DNA of 64,000 nucleotides from Pleodorina starrii (GCA_030267565.1 BRXU01000005.1:4219501-4283500); one strand, 5' to 3'; counted from the first letter of the stretch, positions 1-12,640 are shown. Made by a program: numbers and translations. The notes: generated by a model not told the origin, from the sequence alone.

Positions 1-548
1 CGGCGGTGGGTGGATAGGGTGGGGTGGGTGGGCGGGTAGGGTGGGTGGGTGGGTGAGTGGGTGGTGGGGGGTACATGTGTTCTCGAGGGTGCAAGCCGTT
101 AGTTTGTCGTCAAGGACCCGCTTTGCCGAAGGAGGGTAGCAGGAGGGGGGGTAATGATATGAAGGTGGAACCGCAGCGGGGGCAGGTGGGCCCGTGCAGT
201 TGGTGTAAGGGGGTGTAAGAAAAGAGATGCCGCAGCGGGAGGGGGAGGGGAGCCCCGGGGGAGACTTGAAGACGGGTATTGGCAGAGGGAGGGCGGGGGG
301 TGGGGGGGGGCGTGTGCGGACGCGGGTTAGGGAGTCCAAGAGACTGGGGTAGGCAAATGCAGGCAAATGGATTATCACTCGCGCTGTTGAGGCGAACAGG
401 GCCGCTCCATGCTCTGCGGAAATAGTGGACACCCTCCCCTCCCCCCCCCGCCCTTCGCCCGGCCCATCGCCCGCCCTCCGCCCCACCTTTATTACCCCCC
501 CCCCCCCAATCTTCGTTACCCCCTCATCCCCCTCCCTCGCCTGACCAG
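1..548. other. G-rich start of window, no gene resolved
   Basis: The first 70 bases are runs of GGGT/GGTG. The rest is purine-rich on the plus strand, then C-rich from about 430 to 545. The acyltransferase exon that follows begins in mid-protein, so its missing N-terminal exon or exons must lie here or upstream. I could not find a start codon with convincing coding sequence. The C-rich tract before 548 fits a polypyrimidine tract in front of the acceptor at 547-548. Confidence 0.5.
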
Positions 549-3500
549 GCTCCCCGGACCGGATGGCTCCCGCAGCACATTCTCGTACGGCAACTGGACG
601 AGCCAGGTGCAGATGGGGAGTCGGGATCAGGAGCTGCCTCCCCCTCCCCCTCCCCCTCCTCCCGTCTGGTTGGCTGTGTGCCCATGTACCTAAAGGGTCA
701 CAGCTATGGGGAGTACGTGTTCGACTCGTCATGGGCCGACTTCGCGAGCATGATGGGGAGCAGGTGAGGAGTTGTACTGGGGAGGTAATTAAAACGGCCC
801 GGGGCCCGGGTACTGGGTGGGATGGAGGGATGGAGGGACGAGGGAAGTGAGCGGTGGAGCCTGGTTGCTCCTCCCGGGGTTTCGGAGCGGCCCACGCATC
901 GCCTTGTTGAGCTGGACGCCCCCGCAACAGCCTCATCCCGCCCGTGGGAGTCCCGCCTCCCCCCCCCCTTGGAGCCCAGGGGGGGGGGCCCTCCCTCGCG
1001 CCAGCTCCCCGCGTCGCCAGCCCCTTCCGCCCGCCCGCGCCCCCCCCCCCACCGCCACCATCACCTCAATGCGGTCGAGTCGCTCTGCCCCGTCTGTCCT
1101 CGCCCTGCCCGCTCCCGGACCCGGGGGGCGTTCCTTTCCTCCCCAGTTACACGTGCGTGCGTGCGAACATGCATGTGCTGGGTCCCCATGTGCCGCTCGC
1201 CCCCTGGACACCCCACCGCCCCCATTGCGCCATCCATTCGTTGCGGTCTCCTCGTTATTGCCCCCTCTCCTACCCACCCTGCCCCGCCTCCACCTCCACC
1301 GCCTCCTCCTCCTCCTCCTCCACCTCCTCCTCCACCTCCTCCTCCTCCCCCTGCTGCCGGGGTTGTGCCCCCCCTCCCCCCCAGGTACTACCCCAAGCTG
1401 CAGGCGGCAGTGCCCTTCACCCCGGTGACCGGTCCCCGCCTGATGGTGTCGTCCTGCCTGCCACCCGCGGACCGGGAGGCGGTGGTGCGGGCGCTGGGAA
1501 GGACGCTCATCGACATGACGGGTGGGGCGGGGGTGGGGCGGGGCATGGGATGGGATGGGGTGGGGTTGCTGCAGGGAAAGGCTGGAGGGAAAGGCTGGAG
1601 GGGACAGGGGAGGGGCGGGGGTGACGGGGCCGGGGTGGTTGGCGAAGGGGCGGGGTGAGTGGGTGACCGGGGAGGGGTCGGGAAAGCACACACGCCGTAG
1701 AGGCGGGCTGCAGCCCGCACACACACACACACCACCACCACCACCACATACACAGCGACGATTGGCCGGTTGGTGCCAATGCAGCAGCGTCTGTGATTGG
1801 CTGACTAACATGATTGGCTGACTAACAAACTAAATAAATGATCAACTGAAGAACTGATTAACTGAATACCTGACTAACTGAATACTGTTAGGCTGTGTAC
1901 CTGCCTGCATGTGGACCTGTGCAGCGGGCACCGCTTGGAGGCGCACTGAAGAGCCGCGGGGAGGTCGTCGTGTGCGGCACTTCGCCCGTCTGTCTGGAAA
2001 CAAGCGCGTGTGCATCCCCCCCTTGCCTTGCCTTGCCCTGCCCTGCTGCAACCCATCTGCGGGCTGCACTGGGGAGGGGCCCCACTTCCCCGCGACGCCG
2101 CGGCCTGACCCGACCCCATGTCAGCCGGCCCGACCCAGATCCCTTTGCCCCGCGTACCCCGTGGCCCGTGCCCCCTTGCCAACGGGTGCCTACGTACCTA
2201 CCTACCTACCTGTACCGCCTACCTGCCTGCCTACCTGCCTGCCTGCCCTGTATTCCTGCCTGCCCACCGACCTGGCTGCCCCCCGCCCTGTCTGTCTGGC
2301 TGCAGAGTCGCTGGGTGTGTCGGGGGTGCACCTGACCTTCACCACGGCTCAGGAGTGGGCGGTGCTGGGGGAGCTGGGCTTCAAGCAGCGGCTGGGCATA
2401 CAGGTGGGGGGGGAGGTGGGCCTGGGAGGGGGAGTGAGACGGTGAGACGGAGGGGATAAAGACGATACTGGGGGGGGCCGGGACTGGGGACTGGGGAGGA
2501 GGAGACGCGAGGGTGCCAGCGGAGGGAGCCACCCGGGGGGGGGGGGGGGTTGAGGGGGTTGAGGGGGTTGAGGGGCGGTTGGCGGTGCATGCGTTGCGTA
2601 GGCGGCGTGTGTGGGGGTTTGTGTGGGGGGAGAGGGGCACGTCGCCATACCGGTACTGCTGCAGTCCCCGCCGACACGGAACATGGAACACGGAACACGC
2701 TGGAGCAGCCGCCGCCGCCACACGTGTCCAACACTGTCCAGCTGTGTCCCTCCCTCCCTCCCTCCCTCTCTCCCGGCTCGAGGGGGCAGGTTGCTGCAAC
2801 CAGTGGCAGTGGCAGTGGCAGTGGCAGTGGCAGTGGCAGTGGCAGTGGCAGTGGCAGGGGCGCATCGCACTCTAAAAACACCGCCCTGCTCGACGTCACC
2901 CCCGTAACACCTACCTACCTACCTAGCCGCCAACCCCCAACCCGACTCAACCCGACCCGACCCGACCCGACCCGACCCGGGTTTTCCCTTCCTCCCTCCT
3001 CTCCGTTACCTCCTCCCCTTCTGTACATCGCAGTATTCCTCCCTAGGGGGCCTGGTTGCTGCAACCAGCCCCCGTTGACGTATCGCCCTCTCACATCCCC
3101 CACCCTCCGCCTCCTTTTCCGCCTCTCGCGCAGTTCCACTGGGACAACAACGGCTACGACACGTTTGAGGACTTTCTGGGGGAGCTCAAGCAGTCCAAGA
3201 GGAAAAGCATCCGACAGGTGTGGGGTTTGAACCCGTGTCTTGTGTGGAGGGAGGGATGGTGGTGATTAGGGGCTGCGGCTAGGCGGATTGCCCTTCCCTG
3301 CCCTTCCCCCCACGCCCCCCTCCCCTCCCGATCTGGATCCAGACCTGGATCCAGTCAAACAGGTTCGGTGCTGCCGACGTCTCGCGCTTCAGTTCTGCGC
3401 CCTTCTGTCCACCACCTACCCCCTCCCCCACCACCATCTACACCCCCCCAACACACACACACACACCCCTTCTCTGAGATGCCCCTAGCCCCCTGCTTGG

Positions 3501-6151
3501 CCTGTGGGTCTGTTCGCCAACAAGGTCGCCTCCGTCGTCTCCACCGCTGCGATCTCATCTTTCTTACGCACCCCCGCCCCCCCCCACCGCTGCGGTATCA
3601 TTTTCTACCCCCGCACCCCCTGTCGGGCCGGGGTCCTCCACTCGCGCTCCGCCTCCGCCTCCTCATGCAGGAGCGCAAGAGCTTGGAGCGCGCTGGTCTG
3701 TCGGTGCGGCGACTGCCCGGCAGCTGCCTGGGCCCCGGCCACTGGGACCGCTTCCACGACTTTTATCTCTCCACGGTGGACCGCAAGTGGGGCAACGCCT
3801 ACCTCACCCGGGAGTTCTTCCACCGGCTGGGGGAGGAACTGGCGGACAGGGTGGGGGGGTGGCCGGAGTGGGGGGGAGGGCGGGGGGGGGGTGGGAGGGC
3901 GGGTGAGCGGATACCGGTATGGAGGAGGCGGGTGGGGGGGGGCAACAGGGTGAGTGGGCGGATGTGGTGGGCGGGGGAGGGGGCGGGCTGGAACGCTGGC
4001 TTTGGCGTGTGGTGCCACTGCCCCACGGGCCGCTGCACTCCCCGCCACCCCACAAACCCATTGCCACCGCAAACACACGCACGCCCTCACACGCACATGC
4101 GCGCAGGTGCTGTTGGTGGTGGCTTCTGAGTCGGACGACGGAGCCCCCTCCCCCTCCCCCTCCTCCCCCCCTCCGCCGCCCCCCGGCCAGCTGGTTGCGG
4201 CTGCTCTCAACCTGGTGGGCAGCCACGCGTTGTTCGGTCGGCACTGGGGCCAGGCGGAGGGGAGGGACGTCCGCAACCTGCACTTTGAGCTGTGCTACTA
4301 CCAGGTAGGAGGAGGGGAGGGGGAGGAGGGGAGGAGGGGAGGGAATGGCGGGTGGCGGGTGGCGGAAAGAACCGCAGCAGCGGAGGAGCCCCAGAGGCCT
4401 GGTAGACGACAGCGAGCACTACCTACCGCCCCCCTCCCTCCCTCCCAATCTTCTTTTTTACCCTCCCTCCCTCCCTCCCTCGCTCCCTCCCTCCCTCGCT
4501 CCCTCCCTCCCTCCCTCCCTCCCTCCCTCCCTCCCTCCCTCCCTCCCTCCCTCCCTCCCTCCCTCCCTCCCTCCCTCCCTCCCTCCCTCCCTCCCTCCCT
4601 CCCTCCCTCCCTCCCTCCCTCCCTCCCTCCCTCCCTCCCTCCCTCCCTCCCTCCCTCCCTCCCTCCCTCCCTCCCTCCCTCCCTCCCTCCCTCCCTCCCT
4701 CCCTCCCTCCCTCCCTCCCTCCCTCCCCCCCTCCCTCCCTCCCTCCCTCCCTCCCTCCCTCCCTCCCTCCCTCCCTCTCAGGCCCTGGAGGAGGCCATCT
4801 CCCGGCGACTCCCCCGCGTGGAGGCGGGGGCCCAGGGGGAGCACAAACTGCAGCGGGGCTACCTGCCCTCATTCACGTACAGGTGGGCGCGGGACAAAGG
4901 GGGGGCGGGCGGGGCGGGGCCGGGAGTACCGGACCAGTTGCGGGGACAGTACAAGGGCGCGGGAGGGGGCGGAGGGGACAAAGGGGGCAGACGAGGGCTG
5001 CTGGCGCTGCTGGATGCCTGATGAAGCTACCTCGCTGGGGCTAGGGTGTGTTGGGGACCCTTGCCATCGTCTTGACTGGAAAGCCCCGCCGCGCCAGGGA
5101 ATCCATAGGCATATGAACTGAAGGAGGGAGGGACCTCGGATCTTGGATCTTATGAAGATCATGTCGATTATGCTGTCCGACCCTGATGGACACCGCACCA
5201 GTGCCGCCCTTCTCATAACCCGACCTTATCCTTTCCCTGCGTGCATGCACGTGTGGCTGCTGCCGCCCCCAACCCCCCCTCGGCGGCGGCGCCACGCTCG
5301 GCGGTGCCACCGCACCCGGGTGGCCGCTCTGCACCTACGTACCTGACACTGCGCGGCGCTGCGCCCCACCTATCAATCTATCTACCTATCTATCAACGTA
5401 CCTACCTATCTGTCTGTCTGCCTGCCGGTCCCTACATCTGTGTCAGCTGCCACTACCTCCGCGACCCCCGGCTGGGGTCCGCAGTGGACCGCTTCCTGCA
5501 GCGGGAGCGGGGCCAGATCGAATACACGCTGCAGGTGCGTGGCGGCGGAGAGAGATGGGGGTTGGGGAGCATGGATGCCGGGGGCGGGGCTCGGGGTGGG
5601 TGCTGGGTGAGGGAATCATTGCATCGCATTGCGTTGCATGGGGCGGCTGCATTGATTGAGTCGCGGATGGATGCAGCACATCACAGCACATCACAGCACA
5701 TCACGTCACGTCACAGCACAGCATAGCACAACACATGTAAGTAGCCTAGGGTAAAGGTGACCACGCTTCCAAACATACAATGACGGACTCCCATTATACA
5801 ATGACGGACCCGGCGCCTCCCCAGCCACTGCCCCGCCCGCTGCAAATCGGCCCCGCCCCGCCCTCCCCCGTTTCCCGTATCGATGTGCGTATCTATGGGT
5901 GTGTGTGTATGCATGTATGGTCACCCTCTCCTCGTCAGATGATGAGTGTGGCCTCCTCTCCCTACAAGAAGGAGCGCACCCTGGAGTCGCTGCTGTCAAA
6001 GCTGCAGGCGTACAGGAGCCTCAGCAGCGCCAGCAGCGGAAGCAGCTGGGAGGAGGAGGAGGAGGCGGAGGAGAAAGTGGAGAAAGTGGAGGGGAAAGTG
6101 GAGGTGGAAGCTTCGAGCGGGGGAGGCAGAGACGGAAACAGGGCGGGATGA
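549..6151 (+). CDS. FemAB-like (DUF482) N-acyltransferase, 5' incomplete
   Basis: Nine exons join in frame: 549-763, 1385-1521, 2306-2403, 3134-3217, 3671-3850, 4107-4304, 4782-4882, 5447-5534 and 5939-6151 (stop TGA). They give about 437 residues without the N-terminus. The product matches the FemAB-like family annotated as peptidoglycan biosynthesis/recognition (DUF482, PF04339), a GNAT-fold group common in proteobacteria and present in algae. Visible family blocks are [78 protein letters not shown] and [14 protein letters not shown]. The last exon ends in a Ser- and Glu-rich tail of about 60 residues that looks lineage-specific. Substrate and cell location are not shown by the sequence; algae of this group lack peptidoglycan walls, so the bacterial name should not be read as function. 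The start codon is not visible. Confidence 0.9.
2190..2252. repeat. TACC/TGCC tetranucleotide tract in an intron
   Basis: Runs of CTAC and CTGC tetramers lie in the acyltransferase intron that ends at 2305. They form a long polypyrimidine-like stretch upstream of the acceptor. A similar CTAT/CTAC/CTGT/CTGC tract lies at about 5371-5425, before the acceptor at 5445-5446. Confidence 0.8.
2801..2860. repeat. GGCAGT hexanucleotide array in an intron
   Basis: About eight to nine perfect tandem GGCAGT copies lie in the intron between the exons ending at 2403 and starting at 3134. Because the unit is six bases, all frames stay open (Gly-Ser or Gln-Trp repeats), giving false ORFs on both strands. 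Confidence 0.9.
4455..4778. repeat. CCCT microsatellite of about 320 bp abutting a 3' splice site
   Basis: Nearly perfect CCCT units run from about 4455 to 4778, interrupted only by CGCT units near 4481 and 4497 and an extra CC near 4727. The array ends directly in the acceptor CTCTCAG at 4775-4781, ahead of the exon at 4782. In the transcript it is an extreme polypyrimidine tract. The long Pro-Ser or Gly-Arg-Glu open frames over it are artefacts of the repeat. Confidence 0.97.
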
Positions 6152-6600
6152 GCGAGGCCGGCCGTGGGGAGCTAGGGCGGCGGCGGCGGAGGCGGCGGAT
6201 CTCGACAGCCGTCCCCCCCCCCGCCCCCAGCACTCAGTGCGGCTGCTCTGGTGAAGGTCGGCGGTCGCTCCATTGCGCTGCCTCCGCGCTGTCTCCGCGG
6301 CTTGGGTGGGCATCCTCAGCACCGCTGGGTGATCCCCGGGGGGGTGGGGGCACGGATCACCGCTGCAGCAGCACCCGGAGGTCCTTCACTAGGTACCGTA
6401 TCCAGGCGATGCTGCTTGGGGGGCCGTGCTTCGCGCTCGTGTTCGCGCAATATGTGGTGCGCGCGGCACGATGCGACCTTCTTCTGTGCCCCTGCTCGGT
6501 GGAGAGCGGCCCTGGAGGTACCGACCGCTCCTGGCGGGAGTCTGGCCTGACCTGGCGTTGGCTTGATGCGGTGCGGTGCGGCGTTGTCGTTGTCGTTGCG

Positions 6601-6605
6601 TGTAA
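6601..6605 (+). promoter_or_regulatory. TGTAA polyadenylation signal (acyltransferase gene)
   Basis: This is the first TGTAA downstream of the stop at 6151. It gives a 3' UTR of about 450-470 bases, a usual size in volvocine algae. Inferred from motif and position only. Confidence 0.5.
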
Positions 6606-9579
6606 TGGTGTTGTGTCGTCGTTTCATTGCATTTCGTAGCATTTCGTGACTACCGGTACGGTAGCAGGACGCGCGCTTGGCTGCGTGGGGCGATCGGAGC
6701 GGCTCGGGGAGTTGGGGGGCACGCTGGGAAGGTGGTGGCTGGTGATGTGGTGGAGCTGTCGGTACTCGCTGGGTCTGTGTGTTACCGTATCCGTGCTGCT
6801 CTGCTGCCCCAGTGTTCGCTGGCTTTGGTGGAGGCCAGTCAGGACGAGGGGGTTGAAGCAGGAGAGACGGGTCGGGTGTGTGTGGGGGGGATGAGGGCTG
6901 AGGGGAGCGGGAGGGAGAGAGAGAGAGAGACGGAGGGAGGGAGGGGTGGAGGCTGTTGCGGCAGTCCTGATGACAGGGTGGGGGGCCCGAGGCTGCAGTG
7001 GCGCGAGCGAGTGCGCCGAGTTAACATGTACCAGTATAAGTGTCAGTAATATCCGCGAATCAGTAATATCAGCGAATCCAGAGTGTTGCACTCGCTTTTA
7101 TGTGGTTTACCGGTATAGCAGCAGTGTCGCACGTTGTGCCTGTTGTCAGTAATCAGGTGTGGTGATAGTGTATTTGTCATGTGGGAGTACTGCTTTTTGA
7201 CGCAACAATGGGGGCCGGGGGAGGTGATCGCGGAAACGGAGCCGTTTCGGCTGCTTGCCGCCAAATGGTCACATGCCACACGCCCCCCCGCCAGCCAGGC
7301 AAGCAAGCACACACACACACACATGGCATGGGCGGGGCCAGGGATGGCTCTCAACGCCGTTGGCTCTTTCGTGCAGGCCGCGCAGGAAATTGACGATGTC
7401 ATGTCTGTACCGGTATGTCTGTACCGGTATGTATGTATGCGGCGTCGGAGTCACCACCGGGTGGGTCGCGTTGGAGTGACAGGGCTGCGGTGCGTGGTTT
7501 CGGCCGGACGCGCGACCTCACCCCACCCCACCGTACGGGTGACCTGGCAGGCTTCAACACCGGTCGGTGGTTGCTTGCCTGCCTGCCTGCACGTTGCCCA
7601 CCTGCTGGCACTTGTGTGCGCTGCGGTGCTCCGGCGCGCCGAGCTGCTGAATGTGGGTGCGCCCGCCACAATGCAGAGCAGCGCCGAGCTACGTGTCTGC
7701 GATCCTAGCAACGGGTTTAATTCGTGTGTCAACATGTACGTACACACTTATTGCCGGCGACCCATGTTGGCCACATCGGCATTACCTAAGTAAATTATCC
7801 TGCGGGGGATGTTCGTTGCCGTTATGTGTTGGCCATTTGCTTTGGGTAACACCGCTTAGGGAAAGGTCCGGTCATAGAGCCTCCGTCGTTTGAGTCCTAA
7901 TCCCCCGTCATCGTCGTATGCAATGCGGCCAGTCATGCTTTGCGGATGAGGGGGGGGGTGCGACATGGGCGATATCGGCGCGCATGGGTGGGTGCAACTG
8001 CCGCCGTGGTAGCATGCCATACTCGTACTTCTTGTTACCCGCATGATCCCCGCGGTGGGGGTGTGCCGTCAGTCAGTCGTGGGCCCACCCTCCTGCGTGT
8101 GCCGGTAACAGAAGAGGACGCCCCAACATACCCCGGTACCCTATGGACGAGCAGCTCCGGCGCAGGTCGCCCATCGCTGCAATCCAACAACCGCAGCAGT
8201 GACACAGCGCACATCACCATTGGTGGGGGTGGTCAAAAGGTACGATATAAGGATAAGCAAGGACGAGCGTCTTGGATAAAGGTTGTACGACAGACCTAGC
8301 GTCCGTACCCTCAAGATTGCGTTGCATTGGACCAGTAACCGTCTTTCATGATGACAGTGAAGGTACGATACGTATGAAGAATCCTGCTCGCACAGTACAG
8401 ACGCTCGACAGCAACACGCCCCGTCGAGCTCCGTGGCAGCGTGCGGTACTGTCGTTGGCGCACACGGCCCACCGAGCGGCACGACAGGGTCGCGGGTAGC
8501 GCTGCCACCCAGATGCGGGTAGATAGATAGATAGATAGATAGATACACATGCAGCACCATCGACGCCCTTAGATGGGAAACCATGATCTGTCATGTCATG
8601 CGAAATGGATGATTGGACGTCCACCATGCACGCCGCAACCGCGTGGAGAACGGGTATCCCAAGGCCCCCGGCAACGCTCTTGGGGGGGGGGGGGACGGCC
8701 GGGGGCAGGGAGGCGCACGACGAATGAACCAGCACAGCCCGGTTCAACCCAACCCTAGCACAAGGCGTGAACGTACTAATGGGTGGACGACTAACCCGTC
8801 AAGCGCCAGGACACGGCCTGGACAGCGGCCAGGACACGGAACATAACAGTCAATTAGCCGCCTGTTGAGCGCCTGATGGAAAATCCCCGCTGCAACCCCA
8901 GACGACTGTCAAAGTGTCAATCCCAGCCGGATGGTGCCCGTTGCCGTCGAAGGGCACCATCCGAGAGCATGTGTCCTCAAACAAGATAAGAAGGCTTTGT
9001 ATCAACAGCTCGCAATGCCTGGCCGCCCAACCAAAGCTCAACACACAACCCATGCCGACCGACATCGCAGTCAGGAATGCCACCACGAGTACGATGACAC
9101 GAGTACGAGCACGACCCACCGCGTGATGGCGCACCGCTGTGGGAACCGCCACAGACGCCAGCCGACACCGACGCATGCAGCAGCAGACATCAGTGAAAGG
9201 AACGGACGAGGAGAAAGAGAGAGAGAGAGAGAGCATGCGAGTGCAACTGTACGTATGCGGTGGACAAAGCAGAACCTACGCGGCTCGCTTGTCAGTACTT
9301 GAGTTCCAAGGAAAATTGCAATCAGTGCATCGATGTACGCCTGCAGACAGGGGCCGCGAAACCCCTCACGCAGTGGAAACCGCCGCGGGCCACACCACCG
9401 AATGGACGGATGGAGGGGGACCTGTGATGTGGACAAGGGCGGTGACAGGGGGCCATCAAGAGGAGGCTCAAGAGACAACCCCAGCACCCCCAGCCTGGCC
9501 GGCGGGGTCCAAACCGGAAGGCCGCCCTCAAGAGACAGACAGGGGGTCAGGGGCGGGGTGTCGCCACGCTCCGGAGCTG
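6606..9579. other. Intergenic stretch without a supported gene
   Basis: Open frames here, including one of 219 codons at 7134-7793, lack family motifs, clear splice structure and consistent codon bias. The interval holds a GA-rich tract (6906-6945), a GATA microsatellite (8518-8545), four copies of the palindrome TACCGGTA (6651, 7108, 7408, 7422) and probably the 3' UTR of the minus-strand gene ending at 9580. I see no tRNA, rRNA or transposase signature. Confidence 0.5.
8518..8545. repeat. GATA microsatellite
   Basis: About six to seven perfect GATA units in an intergenic setting. Confidence 0.9.
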
Positions 9580-12500
9580 CTAGAAGGGCATCCGGTACCG
9601 CGAGCTGGCCGCCGATTCGACTTTGGGCTTGCCGCTGTCGCGCGCATACTCCTGCAGCGGAGAGGGGGACAGCATGGGAGGGGCACCGGGCAGGGGGTGG
9701 GTCGTCGTCACCTTCCATCCGTGTACGATCCCGGCGCAGCGCGGCACTGGGCAAGCGAGCGACGACGGGTAAGGAGCCCTTCCAGACTTTTCAGGCCCAG
9801 GCGCAGCGCTTTCCCAAACAGCCCAGCACAGGCACAGTCGACCTTGTGCAGGATAGGGTGTGACCGGCAAGAAGGCAGGGCCACACCGTACAGGCGCTGC
9901 GCTCCCTTCCTTGCTGCACACGTCAATCAGAAAACGCACAGATATGTGTGCCCATGTGCGCGTGCGCAGCACAGCACGGCTTGTCCCCGCCCCCGCCCCC
10001 GCCCCTGCGCCGCAACTATGAACCTGGGAGCGGGCGGGGCCCACCCCTCCCCTCCGGCCGTCGCCACGGCCCAGGGCCAACGTCCCAGGGTGCCCAGTGT
10101 ATTTCGAGATGAGCCGTCGACGAACTGCGCAACCATGGCACTCGTCATGCCTGTCTCCTTGCCTGACACACATGCCGTGCGCTGCAAGCTGGCTGCGATG
10201 ACCAAGTGAGGGCTCTCTCCCTCACACACACACACATACACATACACGCACACATACACACAGACACAAAACCCTTCTGCCGCGCGCACCTTCAAGAACG
10301 ACTCCAGCTTCTGCCCCTCGTCATCCCGCCGAAATCGGGGTATGGCGCGAGAGGGGTCGTCTGATTTGGGGGCGCAGGGGCAATGAGTGGGAAAATACTT
10401 CAGTGGCAAGGACTGTGTCTGTCTGCATCCACACGTCGCAACGGTACAGCAGCACCAAGCCTGACGACGGGTGCCACGACACGCCACCACACAGGAGCGG
10501 CAGCGGGGCTTCAAAGCTTCAAAGCGGCAGCAAGAAGAGGCTACCACGCGCGTGGGTTCCATGCGAAGACCCGAATCAAGGTTCCAAGCGAAGACTCGAA
10601 ACAGCGACCGTCATTCCTTGCTAGCCGCCACCGGCTCGCTCCAAGCTTGCTCCCAAGCATGCACTTTCCCTGCTGTCGTAAGCAGCCCAGCCCGCAACAC
10701 GCACCCTCTGCAACGACACGAGGCTCCTTTGTGGGCGATGTCGCACACGCACACGAAGACATGCATCTGTGGGTTGTTGCGCACCTAGATCCTCGATCTT
10801 GATATGCTTGCGACCCTCGCTCCGGAAGCGAAAGTCATCCATCCCGTCAATCGCCTGACCCCGCGCCAGCCCTGGCCCGCCGCCCAGAGCCGCTCGCGCC
10901 GACGCGCTGGCGCCCCCGCCGAAGCTGCGACCCGGCGGCGGATACACTACCGCGCTCTCCTCCCCCAGAAAGTCGCTGCCGGGGTCCTGTGCAAGTATTG
11001 GCGTGATCACAGGACCGCGGTTGGACCGCATGCATGAAGCAGTCAGCGCTGCGCAAACGACTGGGTGGTAAAAAGAAAATATCGCAGCGGAGAAGGAGAC
11101 GGCGTTAGCGGTAACGTTGGCGGAAGGGTGCCGCATCCCGGGCCGTCTGTGGGGCGTCTGTCCCCTTGAGCAGATACGAGTCCAGTGTGACAGGTGGCCC
11201 CTGACGGGCCTTACGAGGCTCCCCTGGGGCACAGGCGCCGCTCTGGAGGCTGTGTGCGGAAAGGTGGCGACAAAGGCGCCTCGCCGGACGCTTGCGGGAG
11301 AGGTCGAACCACTGCATCAAAGGCGCACTTCGCTAGCCAGCTCTCCGACACCGCCGGGGAGTTACTGCATTGCGACACTTTCTCTCACACAGCGGCAGTC
11401 CTCCACCATGCGCGCAATTGCGCAGCAGCACCAGCATAGGCCTCAGACCCACTTCCGTGGAAGGGCCAACTTCCGCATCTGGCCCGGCCCCTGAGAGGGC
11501 AGGACCCCGAGACTTTCTCCGGCCAGGTCCCACTTCCCCCCATTCTCACCTGCGGGCGGGAGAAGCCCGAAAGCATGGCGATACGCGGGCCGCCACCACC
11601 ACCGCCGCTGCCGCCGCCCACCGCAGAGCCGCCGCCCATCGCCGAGCCAGCGCCCATTGAAGGCCGTCCCAACGGCCAGTTCCTGTCGAATCCACGGCCT
11701 AGCCCTAGAGGAGGCAGGCCAGCCCAGGCGCCCGAGTGCCCCGCGCTGAGCGAGCGGAGGGCGCCCATGATGGGGACACCCAAATCAGACCCGGCGCCTG
11801 CTATGAGGCGGCCGCCGGCGGTTAAAGAGGAGCCGGCCGTTGTCAGCATCCTGGCGGGCGTGTCGGCTCCGGAACCGACTCCTTCGATCCCGACGCTGGG
11901 CCCTAGACCCATAGCGACGCCACCCGCCGCATGTCCTGGCGCCACGACAGACACCGGCTGCCCGGGCTGTGGCGGTGGGGGCGGGGGTGGCAGCCCTAGC
12001 AGCGGACCAGCAGCGCCGCCAGCGAGGGGCGGCAGGCGCGGCGCCGGCGGGGCCCCGAGGACTTGGGGGATGGGCAGGCCAAGCGCCGCGGCCGCAGGGA
12101 GGTTGCCGCTCAGCAGGTCTGCCCGCTCCGGCTGGCCCAGCACGCTGCAGATCGCCCGGTAGCTGGCGGCCACATCCTGGCGCAGGGTGTCCAAGCTGCC
12201 CGTCGCATCGCCTGTGTACAGCAACGGCTGCCTGCGCGGCGGGCGCAATGCCAGAGGTTGTGAGGCGCAATCGTGGATGGCATTACGACACAAGTCCGCG
12301 GCAGGGACACGTGCACCTAGACCTCCCTAACTGACGGAGGAATGAGCATGGCGGGCCTTGCATAGGGACGCTCCGAACGGCAAGGCGTGGATTACCTGTT
12401 TCCGGGTCCAGCGAGGACGGACAGCGTGCCGGCCACAGGGGGCGGCAGGCGTTGTACTGCACCCAGCACCATCGCTTGGCCGACCCCCATCGATGTTGGT

Positions 12501-12640
12501 CCCATCGGCACAGGTGCCACTGCCCCGGTTATCCGCGCTGCTACGCCAGGACTGTCCAACGCCGGCTCGATGATGACCACCGGCGGAGGTCGCCGCTGCG
12601 CGGCTCGGTTCTGACGACTATCATATTCTAGCGACGCCAT
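9580..12640 (-). CDS. Unrecognised Pro/Gly/Ala-rich protein, multi-exon
   Basis: Exons read from high to low coordinates are 12640-12396 (ATG, starting MASLEYDSRQNRAAQRRPPP), 12231-11550, 10986-10785, 10360-10290 and a terminal exon 9651-9580 (ending SSRYRMPF, stop TAG). Phases of the first four agree (2/1, 0/0, 1/2, then 0) and the terminal exon starts in phase 0. One or more exons between 9652 and 10289 are probably missing from this model. Exon 2 begins with a helix-prone segment (SLDTLRQDVAASYRAICSVLGQ, written here as a 22-residue span at about 12205-12140) and then becomes Gly/Pro/Ala-rich and disordered. Exons 3 and 4 are more ordered and charged, with DPGSDFLGEESAVVYPPPG and DDPSRAIPRFRRDDEGQKL. 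I do not recognise a family. The gene is divergent from the SAP/AAA+ gene, with 542 bp between start codons. Confidence 0.6.

Noticed and set aside
1..72. Telomere-like GGGT repeat at the window start
   Set aside because: The unit is GGGTGGGT/GGTG, not the TTTTAGGG repeat of Chlamydomonas or the TTTAGGG plant type; similar G-rich runs occur inside introns elsewhere in the window.
4423..5121. Long Pro-Ser-Leu and Gly-Arg-Glu repeat reading frames on both strands
   Set aside because: They only translate the CCCT microsatellite; the true exons on either side are in the acyltransferase frame and splice around it.
7134..7793. 219-codon plus-strand frame
   Set aside because: Low coding character, no domain, contains CA repeats and TACCGGTA palindromes; more likely intergenic.
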